Below are positions 36,104 to 46,329 of a stretch of DNA of 64,000 bases, one piece after another. This DNA comes from Anaeromyxobacter paludicola (GTDB taxonomy: Bacteria > Myxococcota > Myxococcia > Myxococcales > Anaeromyxobacteraceae). Below the pieces are notes generated by a model. It searched no databases and had not been told where the DNA came from. It was given only the letters and a program-made list of their open reading frames with translations. How positions within the stretch are numbered: position 1 is the first letter of the stretch; each line of letters opens with the position of its first letter. Position numbers and translations under genes: made by a program. The stretch covers positions 4,300,001 to 4,364,000 of the forward strand of contig NZ_AP025592.1 in NCBI RefSeq assembly GCF_023169965.1. The letters run 5' to 3'.

Positions 36104-36125
36104 CGGCGTTTCCCGGGCGGGAGGC

Positions 36126-37463
36126 TCAACCCCGCGGGTAGGCGTCGGTGCCCATCTCCAGCGCGTCGAGGCCGGTCAGCTCCACCTCGGCCGGGACGCG
36201 GTTCCCCATCACCCGCTCCAGCAGCCGGAAGAAGCCATAGGACGCTGCGAACACGAACCCGGCGTTGACCGCCACCCCGACGCACTGCGCGCCGAGCTGG
36301 GACGGCGCTCCGAAGAGGAGCCCCCGGACCGGCCCGGCGACGCCGTTCCAGCCGTCCCCGTAGCTGCCGTCCGCGAAGAGCCCCACCGCCAGCCCGCCCC
36401 AGGCGCCGCAGACGCCGTGGACCGCCACCGCGCCCACCGGGTCGTCCACGCGGAGGCGGCGCTCCAGGAACACCACCGCCCGCACCACCAGCCCGCCGGC
36501 GACCAGGCCGATGAGCACCGCCGCCGCCGGGCTCACGAAGGCGCAGGCGCCGGTGATCGACACCAGCCCGCCGAGGAGCCCGTTGCAGGCCATCGCCAGG
36601 TCGGGGCGCGAGTGCAGGCCCCAGACGTAGAGCAGGGCCGCGACCGCGCCGGCCGAGGACGCGAGCAGCGTGTTCACGGCGATGAGCGCGATGCGCGGGT
36701 TCTGCGCCGAGAGCGTCGAGCCGGCGTTGAAGCCGAACCAGCCGAAGGCCAGGATGAGCGAGCCCACCACCGCCATGGGCAGGTTGTGCCCCGGCATGGC
36801 GCCCACGGTGCCGTCGGCCCGGAAGCGGCCCAGGCGCGGCCCGAGCACGATCGCGCCGGCGAGCGCGGTCACGCCGCCGGTCATGTGCACCACCGTGGCG
36901 CCGGCGAAGTCCACGTGGCCGTGCCCGAGCCCGAGGTTCGCGCCGAGCGCGGCGAGGAAGCCGCCGCCCCACACCCAGTTGCCGTAGAGCGGGTAGAGGA
37001 GCGCCGACATGAAGGCGGCGTAGAGCAGGAAGGCCGAGAACTTCCAGCGCTCGGCCATGGCGCCGGTCGGGATGGTGGCGGCGGTGTCCATGAAGACCGC
37101 CGAGAACAGGAACATGGCGAGGCTGGCCGGCTCGCTCGCGACGGTGACCAGCGCGAAGCGCGACGCGCCGAACAGGCCCCAGAGGTGGCCGCCCAGCCGC
37201 AGCCCGACCTCGTGGCCACCGGTCACCGCCGCCCCCAGCGTGGGCCACTCGTGCACCCCGCCCATCATGAGCCCGTAGCCCACGAGCCAGAACCCGAGCA
37301 CGCCCACCGGGTAGACCACGAAGTTCATGGCCATGGTGTGGACGGCGTTGCGGGCGCGGGTGAAGCCGGTCTCCACCATGGCGAAGCCGGCCTGCATGAA
37401 CATCACCAGGAAGGCAGCCAGGAGCACCCAGGCGAGATCGAGGGAGCGGGCCAGCTCGGACAT
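36126..37463 (-). CDS. amt: Ammonium transporter (Amt family)
   Basis: A 445-residue Amt channel. About eleven transmembrane helices are evident. The start MSELARSLDLAWVLLAAFLV shows no signal peptide. The family signatures include MVETGFTRARNAVHTMAMNF, the first pore histidine in GATVVHMTGGVTALAGA, and the second in DDPVGAVAVHGVCGAWGG. It lies three bases after the stop of a Ser/Thr kinase gene, with GGAGGTGAC in the kinase end as its ribosome binding site, so kinase and transporter are made together. No PII gene is next to this copy, unlike the second Amt at 51017-52564. Confidence 0.93.
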   Translation of the reverse strand: MSELARSLDLAWVLLAAFLVMFMQAGFAMVETGFTRARNAVHTMAMNFVVYPVGVLGFWLVGYGLMMGGVHEWPTLGAAVTGGHEVGLRLGGHLWGLFGASRFALVTVASEPASLAMFLFSAVFMDTAATIPTGAMAERWKFSAFLLYAAFMSALLYPLYGNWVWGGGFLAALGANLGLGHGHVDFAGATVVHMTGGVTALAGAIVLGPRLGRFRADGTVGAMPGHNLPMAVVGSLILAFGWFGFNAGSTLSAQNPRIALIAVNTLLASSAGAVAALLYVWGLHSRPDLAMACNGLLGGLVSITGACAFVSPAAAVLIGLVAGGLVVRAVVFLERRLRVDDPVGAVAVHGVCGAWGGLAVGLFADGSYGDGWNGVAGPVRGLLFGAPSQLGAQCVGVAVNAGFVFAASYGFFRLLERVMGNRVPAEVELTGLDALEMGTDAYPRG

Positions 37464-37466
37464 GGG

Positions 37467-38468
37467 TCACCTCCCGCGCGCAGCGGGCGCGGAGCGATCG
37501 GCGGGCGGGGAGTGGCGGGCGCTGAGCCAGACCAGCGCGCCCACGGCGGCCAGCGCGGCGGCGGCCAGCGCGGGCAGCACCACCCGGCGCGACGGCCTCC
37601 CGCCCCGCCGGGATCCGAGCCCGGTGGCCGGATCGAGGGGCTGCACCGACTCCGGGTGCTCGAGGTCGTGCAGGAGCAGGGCGGCGCTGGCGTAGCGGTC
37701 GCGCGGGTCGCGGGCCACCGCCCGCAGCAGGAGGGCCTCGAGCTTGGGATCGAAGCCGGGCACGTGGTAGCTCGGCGGCCGGGGCTCCTCGTCCACCTTG
37801 GCCTTGAGCAGCGCCCGCGGGTTGGCGCTCTCGTAGGGCAGGTGCGCGGTGAGCATCTCGTAGAGGATGGTGCCGACCGCGTAGACGTCGGTGCGCGGAT
37901 CGCCGCGGCGCCCGCGGATCTGCTCCGGGGCCATGTAGTCCGGCGTGCCCATGGCGTTCGAGAGCGCGCCCCAGGTCATGCGCCGCTTCGAGGCGAACAC
38001 CGCGATGCCGAAGTCGATGAGCTTCACCTGGCCGGCCGGCGTGACGAGCACGTTCTCCGGCTTGAGATCCCGGTGCAGCACCCCCTCGCCGTGGAGGTAG
38101 GCGAGGGCGCCGCAGATCTGCCGGGCCAGGTCGAGCGCCTGCGCGGTGGGGAGCGGCTGCCTGCCGAGCATGGCCCGGAGGGAGCGCCCCTCCACGTGCT
38201 CCATCACCATGTACATCCGGCTCTTCTCGGGGGTGGGGAGCACCTCGACCACGTTCGGGTGGTGCAGCCGCTGCCCCTCCTCGTCCTCGCGCCGGAAGCG
38301 CTCGAAGAAGACCACGTCGCTCTCGTACTGGACGTGGGGGACCTTGAGCACCACCGTCCGGCCGGTGGAGACGTCCACCGCCTTGAAGATCGACGCCATG
38401 CCGCTGCGGGCCAGCAGCTCGGTGAGCGCGAAGCCATCGAGCCGCTCGCCGACGGTCGGGTCGCGCAT
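37467..38468 (-). CDS. Membrane-anchored Ser/Thr protein kinase
   Basis: A 333-residue Hanks-type kinase. The ATP lysine is in TVVLKVPHV, the catalytic loop is LHRDLKPENVLV, the metal-binding motif is LIDFGIAVF, and the activation segment ends in GTPDYMAPEQ; all catalytic residues are intact. The Gly-rich loop is modified (LLARSGMASIFKA). After the kinase domain (about residues 10-270) a basic stretch leads to one transmembrane helix (about 296-315) and a short periplasmic tail, so there is no large sensor domain. It is the upstream partner of the Amt gene and divergent from a PP2C phosphatase gene 98 bases away. Confidence 0.93.
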   Translation of the reverse strand: MRDPTVGERLDGFALTELLARSGMASIFKAVDVSTGRTVVLKVPHVQYESDVVFFERFRREDEEGQRLHHPNVVEVLPTPEKSRMYMVMEHVEGRSLRAMLGRQPLPTAQALDLARQICGALAYLHGEGVLHRDLKPENVLVTPAGQVKLIDFGIAVFASKRRMTWGALSNAMGTPDYMAPEQIRGRRGDPRTDVYAVGTILYEMLTAHLPYESANPRALLKAKVDEEPRPPSYHVPGFDPKLEALLLRAVARDPRDRYASAALLLHDLEHPESVQPLDPATGLGSRRGGRPSRRVVLPALAAAALAAVGALVWLSARHSPPADRSAPAARGR

Positions 38469-38566
38469 TCAGCGCCCCTCGGGCGGCAGGCGTGGGTGGC
38501 ACATGCAGCGAGCCTAGTGTGCCCGAGCGCGAGGGCGCAACATTCCGCCACGGAGGGCTGCCCATC

Positions 38567-39370
38567 ATGAACGACTTCGAGCTCGACCACGCCTCCCTCA
38601 CCGACGTGGGGACGGGCCGCGACCACAACGAGGACGCCTGCGTCAGCTCGGCCGAGGGGGAGGGGCAGGCGGTCGCGGCGGTGGCCGACGGGGTGTCGCA
38701 GGCCGCCGGCGGCGAGGTGGCGAGCGAGATGGCGGTGGAGGTGCTGCTGCGGGCCTTCCGCGAGGAGGGGGGCAGCCCCGGCCAGCGGCTCTACCGCGCC
38801 TTCCAGCAGGCCAACATCGAGATCTACGATCGGGCGGTGGCGGTGCCGGAGCTGCGCGGCATGACCACCACGCTGACCGCGCTGGTGGTGGACCGCGGCG
38901 AGCTCACGGCGGTCCACGCCGGGGACTCGCGCCTGTACCTCGTCCGCGGCGGGCAGGTGGTGCAGCTCACCAAGGACCACACCGTGGCCGCCGAGAAGGT
39001 GCGGTACGGCCTCCTCAGCCGGGAGCGGGCCCGGAACCACCCCGACCGCTCGGTGCTGACCCGCAGCGTGGGGCGCGAGCTGATCGTGAGCCGGGACCGG
39101 ATCACCCAGCGGCTCCAGCAGGGCGACCTGCTCCTCGCCTGCAGCGACGGGCTGCACGGGGTGCTGGAGGACGGCGAGCTGGCGGAGCTCTGCGACGGGA
39201 GCGCGGCGGAGGCGTGCCGCCGGCTGCTCGAGACCGCCAACCGGCGCGGCACCCCGGACAACCTCTCCGCCGCCGTGATCCGGCTGGTGGGCCCGGTCCC
39301 GGACGACGCCGCCGAGCCCGGGCAGGGCGGCCTCAAGGCCCGGCTGCGCCGCATCTTCGGCGGGGGCTGA
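38567..39370 (+). CDS. PP2C-family Ser/Thr protein phosphatase
   Basis: A 267-residue phosphatase, the usual opposing enzyme of bacterial Ser/Thr kinases. Metal-binding and catalytic motifs are TDVGTGRDHNEDACV, AVADGVSQAAGGEVAS, MTTTLTALVV with AVHAGDSRLYLV, LLLACSDGLHGVL and the final GTPDNLSAAVIRL. The start at 38567 follows CGGAGGG by a slightly long spacing; an in-frame extension from 38492 would overlap the kinase promoter. It is divergent from the kinase-Amt operon, so the two enzymes probably act on shared substrates. Its last 38 bases overlap the convergent EamA gene. Confidence 0.93.
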   Translation: MNDFELDHASLTDVGTGRDHNEDACVSSAEGEGQAVAAVADGVSQAAGGEVASEMAVEVLLRAFREEGGSPGQRLYRAFQQANIEIYDRAVAVPELRGMTTTLTALVVDRGELTAVHAGDSRLYLVRGGQVVQLTKDHTVAAEKVRYGLLSRERARNHPDRSVLTRSVGRELIVSRDRITQRLQQGDLLLACSDGLHGVLEDGELAELCDGSAAEACRRLLETANRRGTPDNLSAAVIRLVGPVPDDAAEPGQGGLKARLRRIFGGG

Positions 39371-40226
39371 GCGGCTCGCCGCGCCGCTCCAGCGCCACCC
39401 AGAGCCCGCAGGCCAGGATCAGCGCCGCGCCGGCCCAGGCGGCGAGGTCGAGCCGCTCACCCAGCAGCGCCGCGCCGATGAGCGTGGCCGTGAGCGGCTC
39501 GAGGTAGGTGAGGGCGCCCGCCACCTCGGCCGGGATGCGGCGCAGGCCGGCGTAGAAGAGCACGCTGGCGCCGAGCCCGCAGACGAGCCCGCCCGCCAGG
39601 ACCGGCAGCGCCGGACCGAGCGCGCCCGGCAGCGCGGCGCGGCCGTGGAGCGCCAGCAGGCCGGCGGCGCTGAGCGGCGCGTGGAGCGCGGTGATCGCGG
39701 TCGGCCCGTAGCTGCGCCCGGCCCGCTTCGCGCAGAGCACGATGGCGGCGTAGAAGACCGCGCTGCCGGCGCCGAGGAGCGCGGTCGCGAGCGGGAACCC
39801 GGCGGCCCCGGGGCGCCAGACGAGGAGCGCCAGGCCGGCGAGGGAGGCCGGGGCGGCGGCGAGCGCCCGGGCCGAGTGGCGCTCCCGGAAGAGCAGCGGC
39901 GAGAGGACCGCCACCGCGACGGGCGCGAGGTAGTGGGTGAGCACCGCGACGGCGAGCGGGCCTCGCTGCAGGGCGGCGAAGTAGAGCGCCATGTTCCCCA
40001 CGTCGGCGAGGGCGAGGCCGGCCAGGGCGAGCGTGGCGCCGCGGTCGCGCAGCGCCTCGCGCCGGAAGGCGAAGGGCGCCGGCAGCGACATCGTCGCGAG
40101 CACCAGCAGCGCCACCTGCGCGCCGCCGAGCCCGGAGGGGCGCAGGAAGAGCGCCCAGCAGCCCCAGAGCGTGGCGGCGGCGGCGGTGAGGGCGAGGCCC
40201 AGGGGGCGCTGGGAGGGGCGGGACAT
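39333..40226 (-). CDS. EamA/DMT-family transporter
   Basis: A 297-residue drug/metabolite exporter-type protein with ten predicted transmembrane helices in two homologous EamA halves. The first half begins PLGLALTAAAATLWGCWALF, and the second ends with the family-typical AGALTYLEPLTATLIGAALL and AWAGAALILACGLWVALE. Export substrates for this group range over amino acids and small metabolites; none can be assigned. The gene overlaps the convergent PP2C gene by 38 bases and is divergent from the glutathione transferase gene, with 41 bases between starts. Confidence 0.88.
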   Translation of the reverse strand: MSRPSQRPLGLALTAAAATLWGCWALFLRPSGLGGAQVALLVLATMSLPAPFAFRREALRDRGATLALAGLALADVGNMALYFAALQRGPLAVAVLTHYLAPVAVAVLSPLLFRERHSARALAAAPASLAGLALLVWRPGAAGFPLATALLGAGSAVFYAAIVLCAKRAGRSYGPTAITALHAPLSAAGLLALHGRAALPGALGPALPVLAGGLVCGLGASVLFYAGLRRIPAEVAGALTYLEPLTATLIGAALLGERLDLAAWAGAALILACGLWVALERRGEPLSPRRRCGAAGP

Positions 40227-40267
40227 CGGCTTGACTCGCGCGGCGGCGGGGGCCAGAAGGTGGGAGC

Positions 40268-40867
40268 ATGAAGCTCTACTACGTTCCGAAGACGCGGGCG
40301 ACGCGGCCGCGCTGGGTGCTCGAGGAGCTCGGCCTCTCCTACGAGCTGGCGCGGCTCGATCCCAAGGCCGGCGAGACCCGGACCCCGGAGCACCTCCGGC
40401 GCCACCCGCTCGGCCACGTGCCGGTGCTCGAGGACGGCGGGGTCCGGATCTTCGAGTCGGGCGCGATCTGCCTCTGGCTCGCCGACCGCGATCCGGAGCG
40501 GCGGCTGCTCGACGTGCCGGGCACGCCCGGCCGCGCGCAGGCCCTGCAGTGGATCTTCTACGGGGTCACCGAGCTCGAGACGCCGCTCGGGATCGCCGGC
40601 GCGGAGCTGCGCAAGGGGGCGGCGGGCGACGCCGCCCTGGTGGCCGCGATGAAGCAGCGGCTCGCGGCCGCGCTCGGCCCGCTCGAGGCCGAGCTCGGGG
40701 GGCGGAGCTGGATCGCCGGCGACCGGTTCACGGTGGCCGACGTCGTCCTGGCCTCGCTCCTCGCCTCGGCGCAGCGCAACGGCCTCCTCCCGCCCTCGCC
40801 GGCGCTCGAGGCCTACCTCTCGCGCGCGACCAGCCGGCCGGCGGCGAGCCGGGCCCTGGCGGACTGA
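40268..40867 (+). CDS. Glutathione S-transferase family protein
   Basis: A 199-residue protein with an N-terminal thioredoxin-like domain (MKLYYVPKTRATRPRWVLEE, then HPLGHVPVLEDGGVRIFESG, which holds the glutathione-binding Ser/Glu signature) and an all-helical C-terminal domain with WIAGDRFTVADVVLASLL, the conserved N-capping box. The catalytic residue is probably Ser or Tyr near residues 4-11 but cannot be settled here. No substrate context is given by neighbours; it is monocistronic. Confidence 0.9.
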   Translation: MKLYYVPKTRATRPRWVLEELGLSYELARLDPKAGETRTPEHLRRHPLGHVPVLEDGGVRIFESGAICLWLADRDPERRLLDVPGTPGRAQALQWIFYGVTELETPLGIAGAELRKGAAGDAALVAAMKQRLAAALGPLEAELGGRSWIAGDRFTVADVVLASLLASAQRNGLLPPSPALEAYLSRATSRPAASRALAD

Positions 40868-40982
40868 CGGCGCCGGCGGAGCCCGGCCCCGGGCGTTCAC
40901 CCCGACGGGGGGCGCCCGCCGCGCCCCCGCGCTCTCCCTTTGCGTCCCCCGGGAATCGCTTTTCGGTTACATCATCCCGGCC

Positions 40983-41701
40983 ATGGACCAGACCCAGACC
41001 CTCTCCTTCTGGCAGCGCCTCGTCCTCGCGTTCGTCGCCTTCTACTACGCGCTCGCCGACCTCCGCTTCGCGGTCGCGCTGCAGGCGTACCGCGAGCGCC
41101 GGCGCGCCCACCCGGGGGAGGCCGGGCCGGTAGGGCTGGAGCCGGCGCCCGTGGCGAAGCCCGTGCCCGCGCCGGAGCCGGTGAAGGCGGCGCCTCCGCC
41201 CCCGCCCGCTGCCAAGCCGGTGGAGCCGGTGGCCCCGCCGCGCGCGCCCGAGCCTCCCAAGCCGGTCGAGCCGGTCGAGCCGCCCCGGGCCGTCGAGCCG
41301 CCGAAGCCCCCGCCCGCGCCGGCGCGCCCGGACGGCGAGGAGGCGCTCCACCTCCTCACCATCCTGCAGCGCGACGGCCGGCTCGTGGACTTCTGCTCCG
41401 AGGACCTGGCCGGCTTCAGCGACGCCGAGATCGGCGCCGCCGCCCGCACCGTCCACGCCGGCTGCAAGAAGGCGATCGACGGCTACTTCAGGCTCGAGCC
41501 GATCTACCGCGAGCCGGAGGGGGCGCGGGTCACGGTGGCGCCGGGCTTCGACGCCGCGTCGGTCCGGCTCACCGGCAACGTGGTCGGGACCGCGCCGTTC
41601 ACCGGCGCCCTGCGCCACCACGGCTGGCGGGCCGTGTCGGTGAAGCTGCCCACGCCCCCCGCCGCCGGCCGCGAGATCGTGGCGCCGGCGGAGGTCGAGC
41701 T

Positions 41702-41705
<4 letters not shown>
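40983..41705 (+). CDS. DUF2760 protein with N-terminal hydrophobic helix
   Basis: A 240-residue protein. An N-terminal hydrophobic segment (about residues 10-33, LVLAFVAFYYALADLRFAVAL) suggests membrane association. A ~75-residue Pro/Ala/Lys/Glu-rich linker follows (units such as KPVEPVAPPRAPEPPKPVEP). The C-terminal ~120 residues are the DUF2760 domain: LLTILQRDGRLVDFCSEDLA, SDAEIGAAARTVHAGCKKAI and a final beta-rich part. It is the first gene of a tightly overlapping operon with two Hsp70-like proteins and an ABC-F protein. DUF2760 is regularly found beside such Hsp70 genes but has no established function. Confidence 0.85.
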
Positions 41706-43540
<1,835 letters not shown>

Positions 43541-43551
43541 CGGCGAGCACC

Positions 43552-46329
43552 ATGACCTCTCCCAGCCCAGCCCGGTACCTGGTCGGCATCGACCTCGGGA
43601 CCGTCAACTCCGCGCTCGCCTACGTGGACCTCGCCTCCGAGGGCGACCTCGCCGGCGCCATCCAGGTCTTCCCGGTCCCGCAGCTCGTCGCCGCGGGCGA
43701 GACGGCGGAGCTGCGGCTCTTGCCGTCCTCCGCCTACCTGCCGGCGGAGGGCGAGCTGCCGGCGGGCGCCACCCGGCTGCCCTGGGGCGACGAGGCGGTG
43801 GTGGTGGGGGCCTTCGCCCGCTCCCAGGGGGCCCGCGTGCCGGGGCGGCTCGTCTCCTCCGCCAAGAGCTGGCTCAGCCACGCGCGGGTGGACCGGACCG
43901 CGCCGATCCTGCCGTGGGGCGCGCCGGAGGGCGTGCCGCGCCTCTCGCCGGTGGCGGCCTCGGCGCGCTACCTCGGCCACCTGCGGGCCGCCTGGGACGC
44001 CCGCTTCCCGGGGGCGCCGCTCGCCGCGCAGGAGGTGTCGCTCACGGTGCCGGCGTCGTTCGACGAGGTGGCGCGCGAGCTCACGCTGCGCGCCGCCCGC
44101 GAGGCGGGGCTGCCGCGGGTGCGCCTCCTCGAGGAGCCGCAGGCGGCCTTCCACGACTTCACGGCGCGGAGCCGCGCCTCGCTCGAGCAGGCGCTCGCGG
44201 GCAGCCGCGTCATCCTGGTCTGCGACGTGGGCGGCGGCACCACCGACTTCACCCTCATCCACGCCGCGGTGCGCGACGGCGTCCCGGCGCTGACCCGGCT
44301 CGCGGTGGGCGACCACCTCCTGCTCGGGGGCGACAACGTGGACCTCGCGCTCGCGCGCGCGGCGGAGCAGCGGCTGGGCGCCCGGCTCGACGCGGTGCAG
44401 TGGGGGCTCCTCGTCCAGGCCTGCCGCGAGGCGAAGGAGAAGCTCCTCGCGCCCGGCGCGCCGGAGCGGACGCGGGTCTCGGTGGTCTCGCGCGGCGCCC
44501 GGCTCCTCGGGAGCGCGCTCTCGGCCGAGCTCTCGCGCGAGGAGGTGCGGGCGCTCCTGCTCGACGGCTTCTTCCCGCGGGTCGGCCGCGACGAGCGGCC
44601 GCGGTCGCAGCCGCGCGGCGCGGCGCTCCAGGAGCTCGGGCTGCCGTACCAGGCCGACCCCGCCGTCACCCGCCACGCCGCCGCCTTCCTCGCCGAGCAC
44701 GCCGCCGAGGTGGAGGAGGCGCTCGGCGCGCCGCAGCACGGGCTGGCGCGCCCCGACGCGCTCCTGCTCAACGGCGGGGTCTTCACGCCGCCCGAGGTGG
44801 GGGCGCGGCTCGCCGAGGTGATCTCCTCCTGGTTCCCGGGCGCGCCCCCGGTGGCGCTCCTGCCGGTGGCCGGCCTCGACGTGGCGGTGGCGCGCGGCGC
44901 CGCCTACGGCGCCCTGGTGCGGCGCGGCCACGGCCTGCGCATCGGCGGCGGGACGCCCCGCGCCTACTTCGTCGAGGTGGAGGGGCAGGCGGGACGGCCC
45001 GAGGCGCTCTGCGTGGTGCCGCGCCACCTCGAGGAGGGTCGCGAGGTGGAGGTGCCGCGCACCTTCGCGCTCAAGCTCGACCGGCCGGTCCGGTTCGAGC
45101 TGCGCGCCACCACGCGGGCGCGCTTCGAGCAGCCCGGCGACCTCGCGCCGGTGGACGAGCAGATGGCGCCCTTGCCGCCCATCGAGACGGTGCTCCGCTC
45201 GGCGAGCGGGAAGGGCGGCGAGGTGCCGGTGCGGCTCCACGCCGGCCTGACCGAGATCGGGACGCTCGAGCTCTGGTGCGTCGCCACCGACCGCGACGCG
45301 CGCTGGAAGCTCGAGTTCTCGCTGCGGGGGCAGGGGGCGGCCGAGGCGCCCTCCGAGGTGGCCGAGATGCCCCGCCGCTTCGGCGAGGCGAAGGCGCTGG
45401 TGGAGCTCTTCTACGGCAAGAAGCCGGCCGACGTGGAGAAGCGCGAGGTGAAGGGGCTCTTCCGCGCCCTCGAGAAGGTGCTCGGGCCGCGCGAGGGCTG
45501 GACCACGCCGGTCATCCGCGAGCTCTGGGCCGCGCTGCACGCGGGCCGGGCGCGGCGCCGCCGCACGGCGGACCACGAGCGGCTCTGGCTCCAGCTCGCG
45601 GGGTGGTGCCTGCGGCCCGGCTTCGGCGCCCCGCTCGACGCGTGGCGCGTGGCCGAGACCTTCCAGGTCTTCCCGGAGGGGCTGCAGTTCCAGGCCGAGC
45701 CGAACCAGTGGCAGGCCTGGTGGGTGCTCTGGCGGCGCGTGGCCGGCGGGCTCGATGCCGCGCAGCAGGAGCGGATCTTCGAGCTCATCGGCGCCTTCCT
45801 GCCGCCCCTCGACCCCAAGAAGCCCAAGCCGAAGAAGGCGGGCGTGAAGCCGGAGGCGGTGGACGAGCTCATCCGGCTCGCCGGCGCGCTCGAGCGGCTC
45901 CAGCCGGCGAGGAAGGTGCAGGCCGGCGAGGCGCTCTTCCAGCGCGCCCGGGCCGAGGGGGCCGCGCCGCACCTGCTCTGGGCGCTCGGCCGCCTCGGGG
46001 CGCGCGTGCCGTTCTACGGCTCGCCCCACGCCTGCGTCTCGCCGGAGACCGCCGAGGACTGGATCACGCGGCTCCTCGCGCTGAAGGCGGCCCCGGCCGA
46101 CCTCGCCTTCCCGCTGCTGCAGCTCGCCCGCCGCTCCGGCGACCGGGCGCGCGAGGTGTCGGACGACGTCCGCGCGCGGGTGCTCTCGGCGCTGGCGGAG
46201 GTGGTGCCGGCCGAGTCGCTCCGGCCGGTGCGCGAGGTGGTGGCGCTCGCCGGGGCCGACGAGCAGCGCATCTTCGGCGAGAGCCTGCCCAAGGGGCTGC
46301 GGCTCGTCGCCGAGCCGGAGGTCGCGTGA
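43552..46329 (+). CDS. Hsp70-like ATPase with DUF3731 C-terminal extension
   Basis: A 925-residue Hsp70 paralogue of the previous gene. The ATPase motifs repeat (YLVGIDLGTVNSALAYVDL, CDVGGGTTDFTLIHA, LLGGDNVDLALA, LLNGGVFTPPEVGARL) and the shared beta-domain ends near residue 605. About 310 further residues form a helical extension of the DUF3731 type (EAKALVELFYGKKPADVEKR, FRALEKVLGPREGWTTPVIR, HLLWALGRLGARVPFYGS). The extension contains a basic stretch DPKKPKPKKAG. It starts 11 bases after the first Hsp70 gene and overlaps the ABC-F gene by four bases. The two ATPases may form a heteromeric machine; this is inference. Confidence 0.88.
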   Translation: MTSPSPARYLVGIDLGTVNSALAYVDLASEGDLAGAIQVFPVPQLVAAGETAELRLLPSSAYLPAEGELPAGATRLPWGDEAVVVGAFARSQGARVPGRLVSSAKSWLSHARVDRTAPILPWGAPEGVPRLSPVAASARYLGHLRAAWDARFPGAPLAAQEVSLTVPASFDEVARELTLRAAREAGLPRVRLLEEPQAAFHDFTARSRASLEQALAGSRVILVCDVGGGTTDFTLIHAAVRDGVPALTRLAVGDHLLLGGDNVDLALARAAEQRLGARLDAVQWGLLVQACREAKEKLLAPGAPERTRVSVVSRGARLLGSALSAELSREEVRALLLDGFFPRVGRDERPRSQPRGAALQELGLPYQADPAVTRHAAAFLAEHAAEVEEALGAPQHGLARPDALLLNGGVFTPPEVGARLAEVISSWFPGAPPVALLPVAGLDVAVARGAAYGALVRRGHGLRIGGGTPRAYFVEVEGQAGRPEALCVVPRHLEEGREVEVPRTFALKLDRPVRFELRATTRARFEQPGDLAPVDEQMAPLPPIETVLRSASGKGGEVPVRLHAGLTEIGTLELWCVATDRDARWKLEFSLRGQGAAEAPSEVAEMPRRFGEAKALVELFYGKKPADVEKREVKGLFRALEKVLGPREGWTTPVIRELWAALHAGRARRRRTADHERLWLQLAGWCLRPGFGAPLDAWRVAETFQVFPEGLQFQAEPNQWQAWWVLWRRVAGGLDAAQQERIFELIGAFLPPLDPKKPKPKKAGVKPEAVDELIRLAGALERLQPARKVQAGEALFQRARAEGAAPHLLWALGRLGARVPFYGSPHACVSPETAEDWITRLLALKAAPADLAFPLLQLARRSGDRAREVSDDVRARVLSALAEVVPAESLRPVREVVALAGADEQRIFGESLPKGLRLVAEPEVA

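Noticed and set aside
38469-38566. Sigma-54 promoter between kinase and phosphatase genes (TGGCACATGCAGC)
   Set aside because: The GG and GC dinucleotides are not ten bases apart, so the essential spacing fails.
33808-38628. A minus-strand open frame of about 1,600 codons
   Set aside because: It runs antisense to the APC permease and out of frame with amt and the kinase gene; rich in His, Gly and Arg from GC-rich codons, with no recognisable domain.
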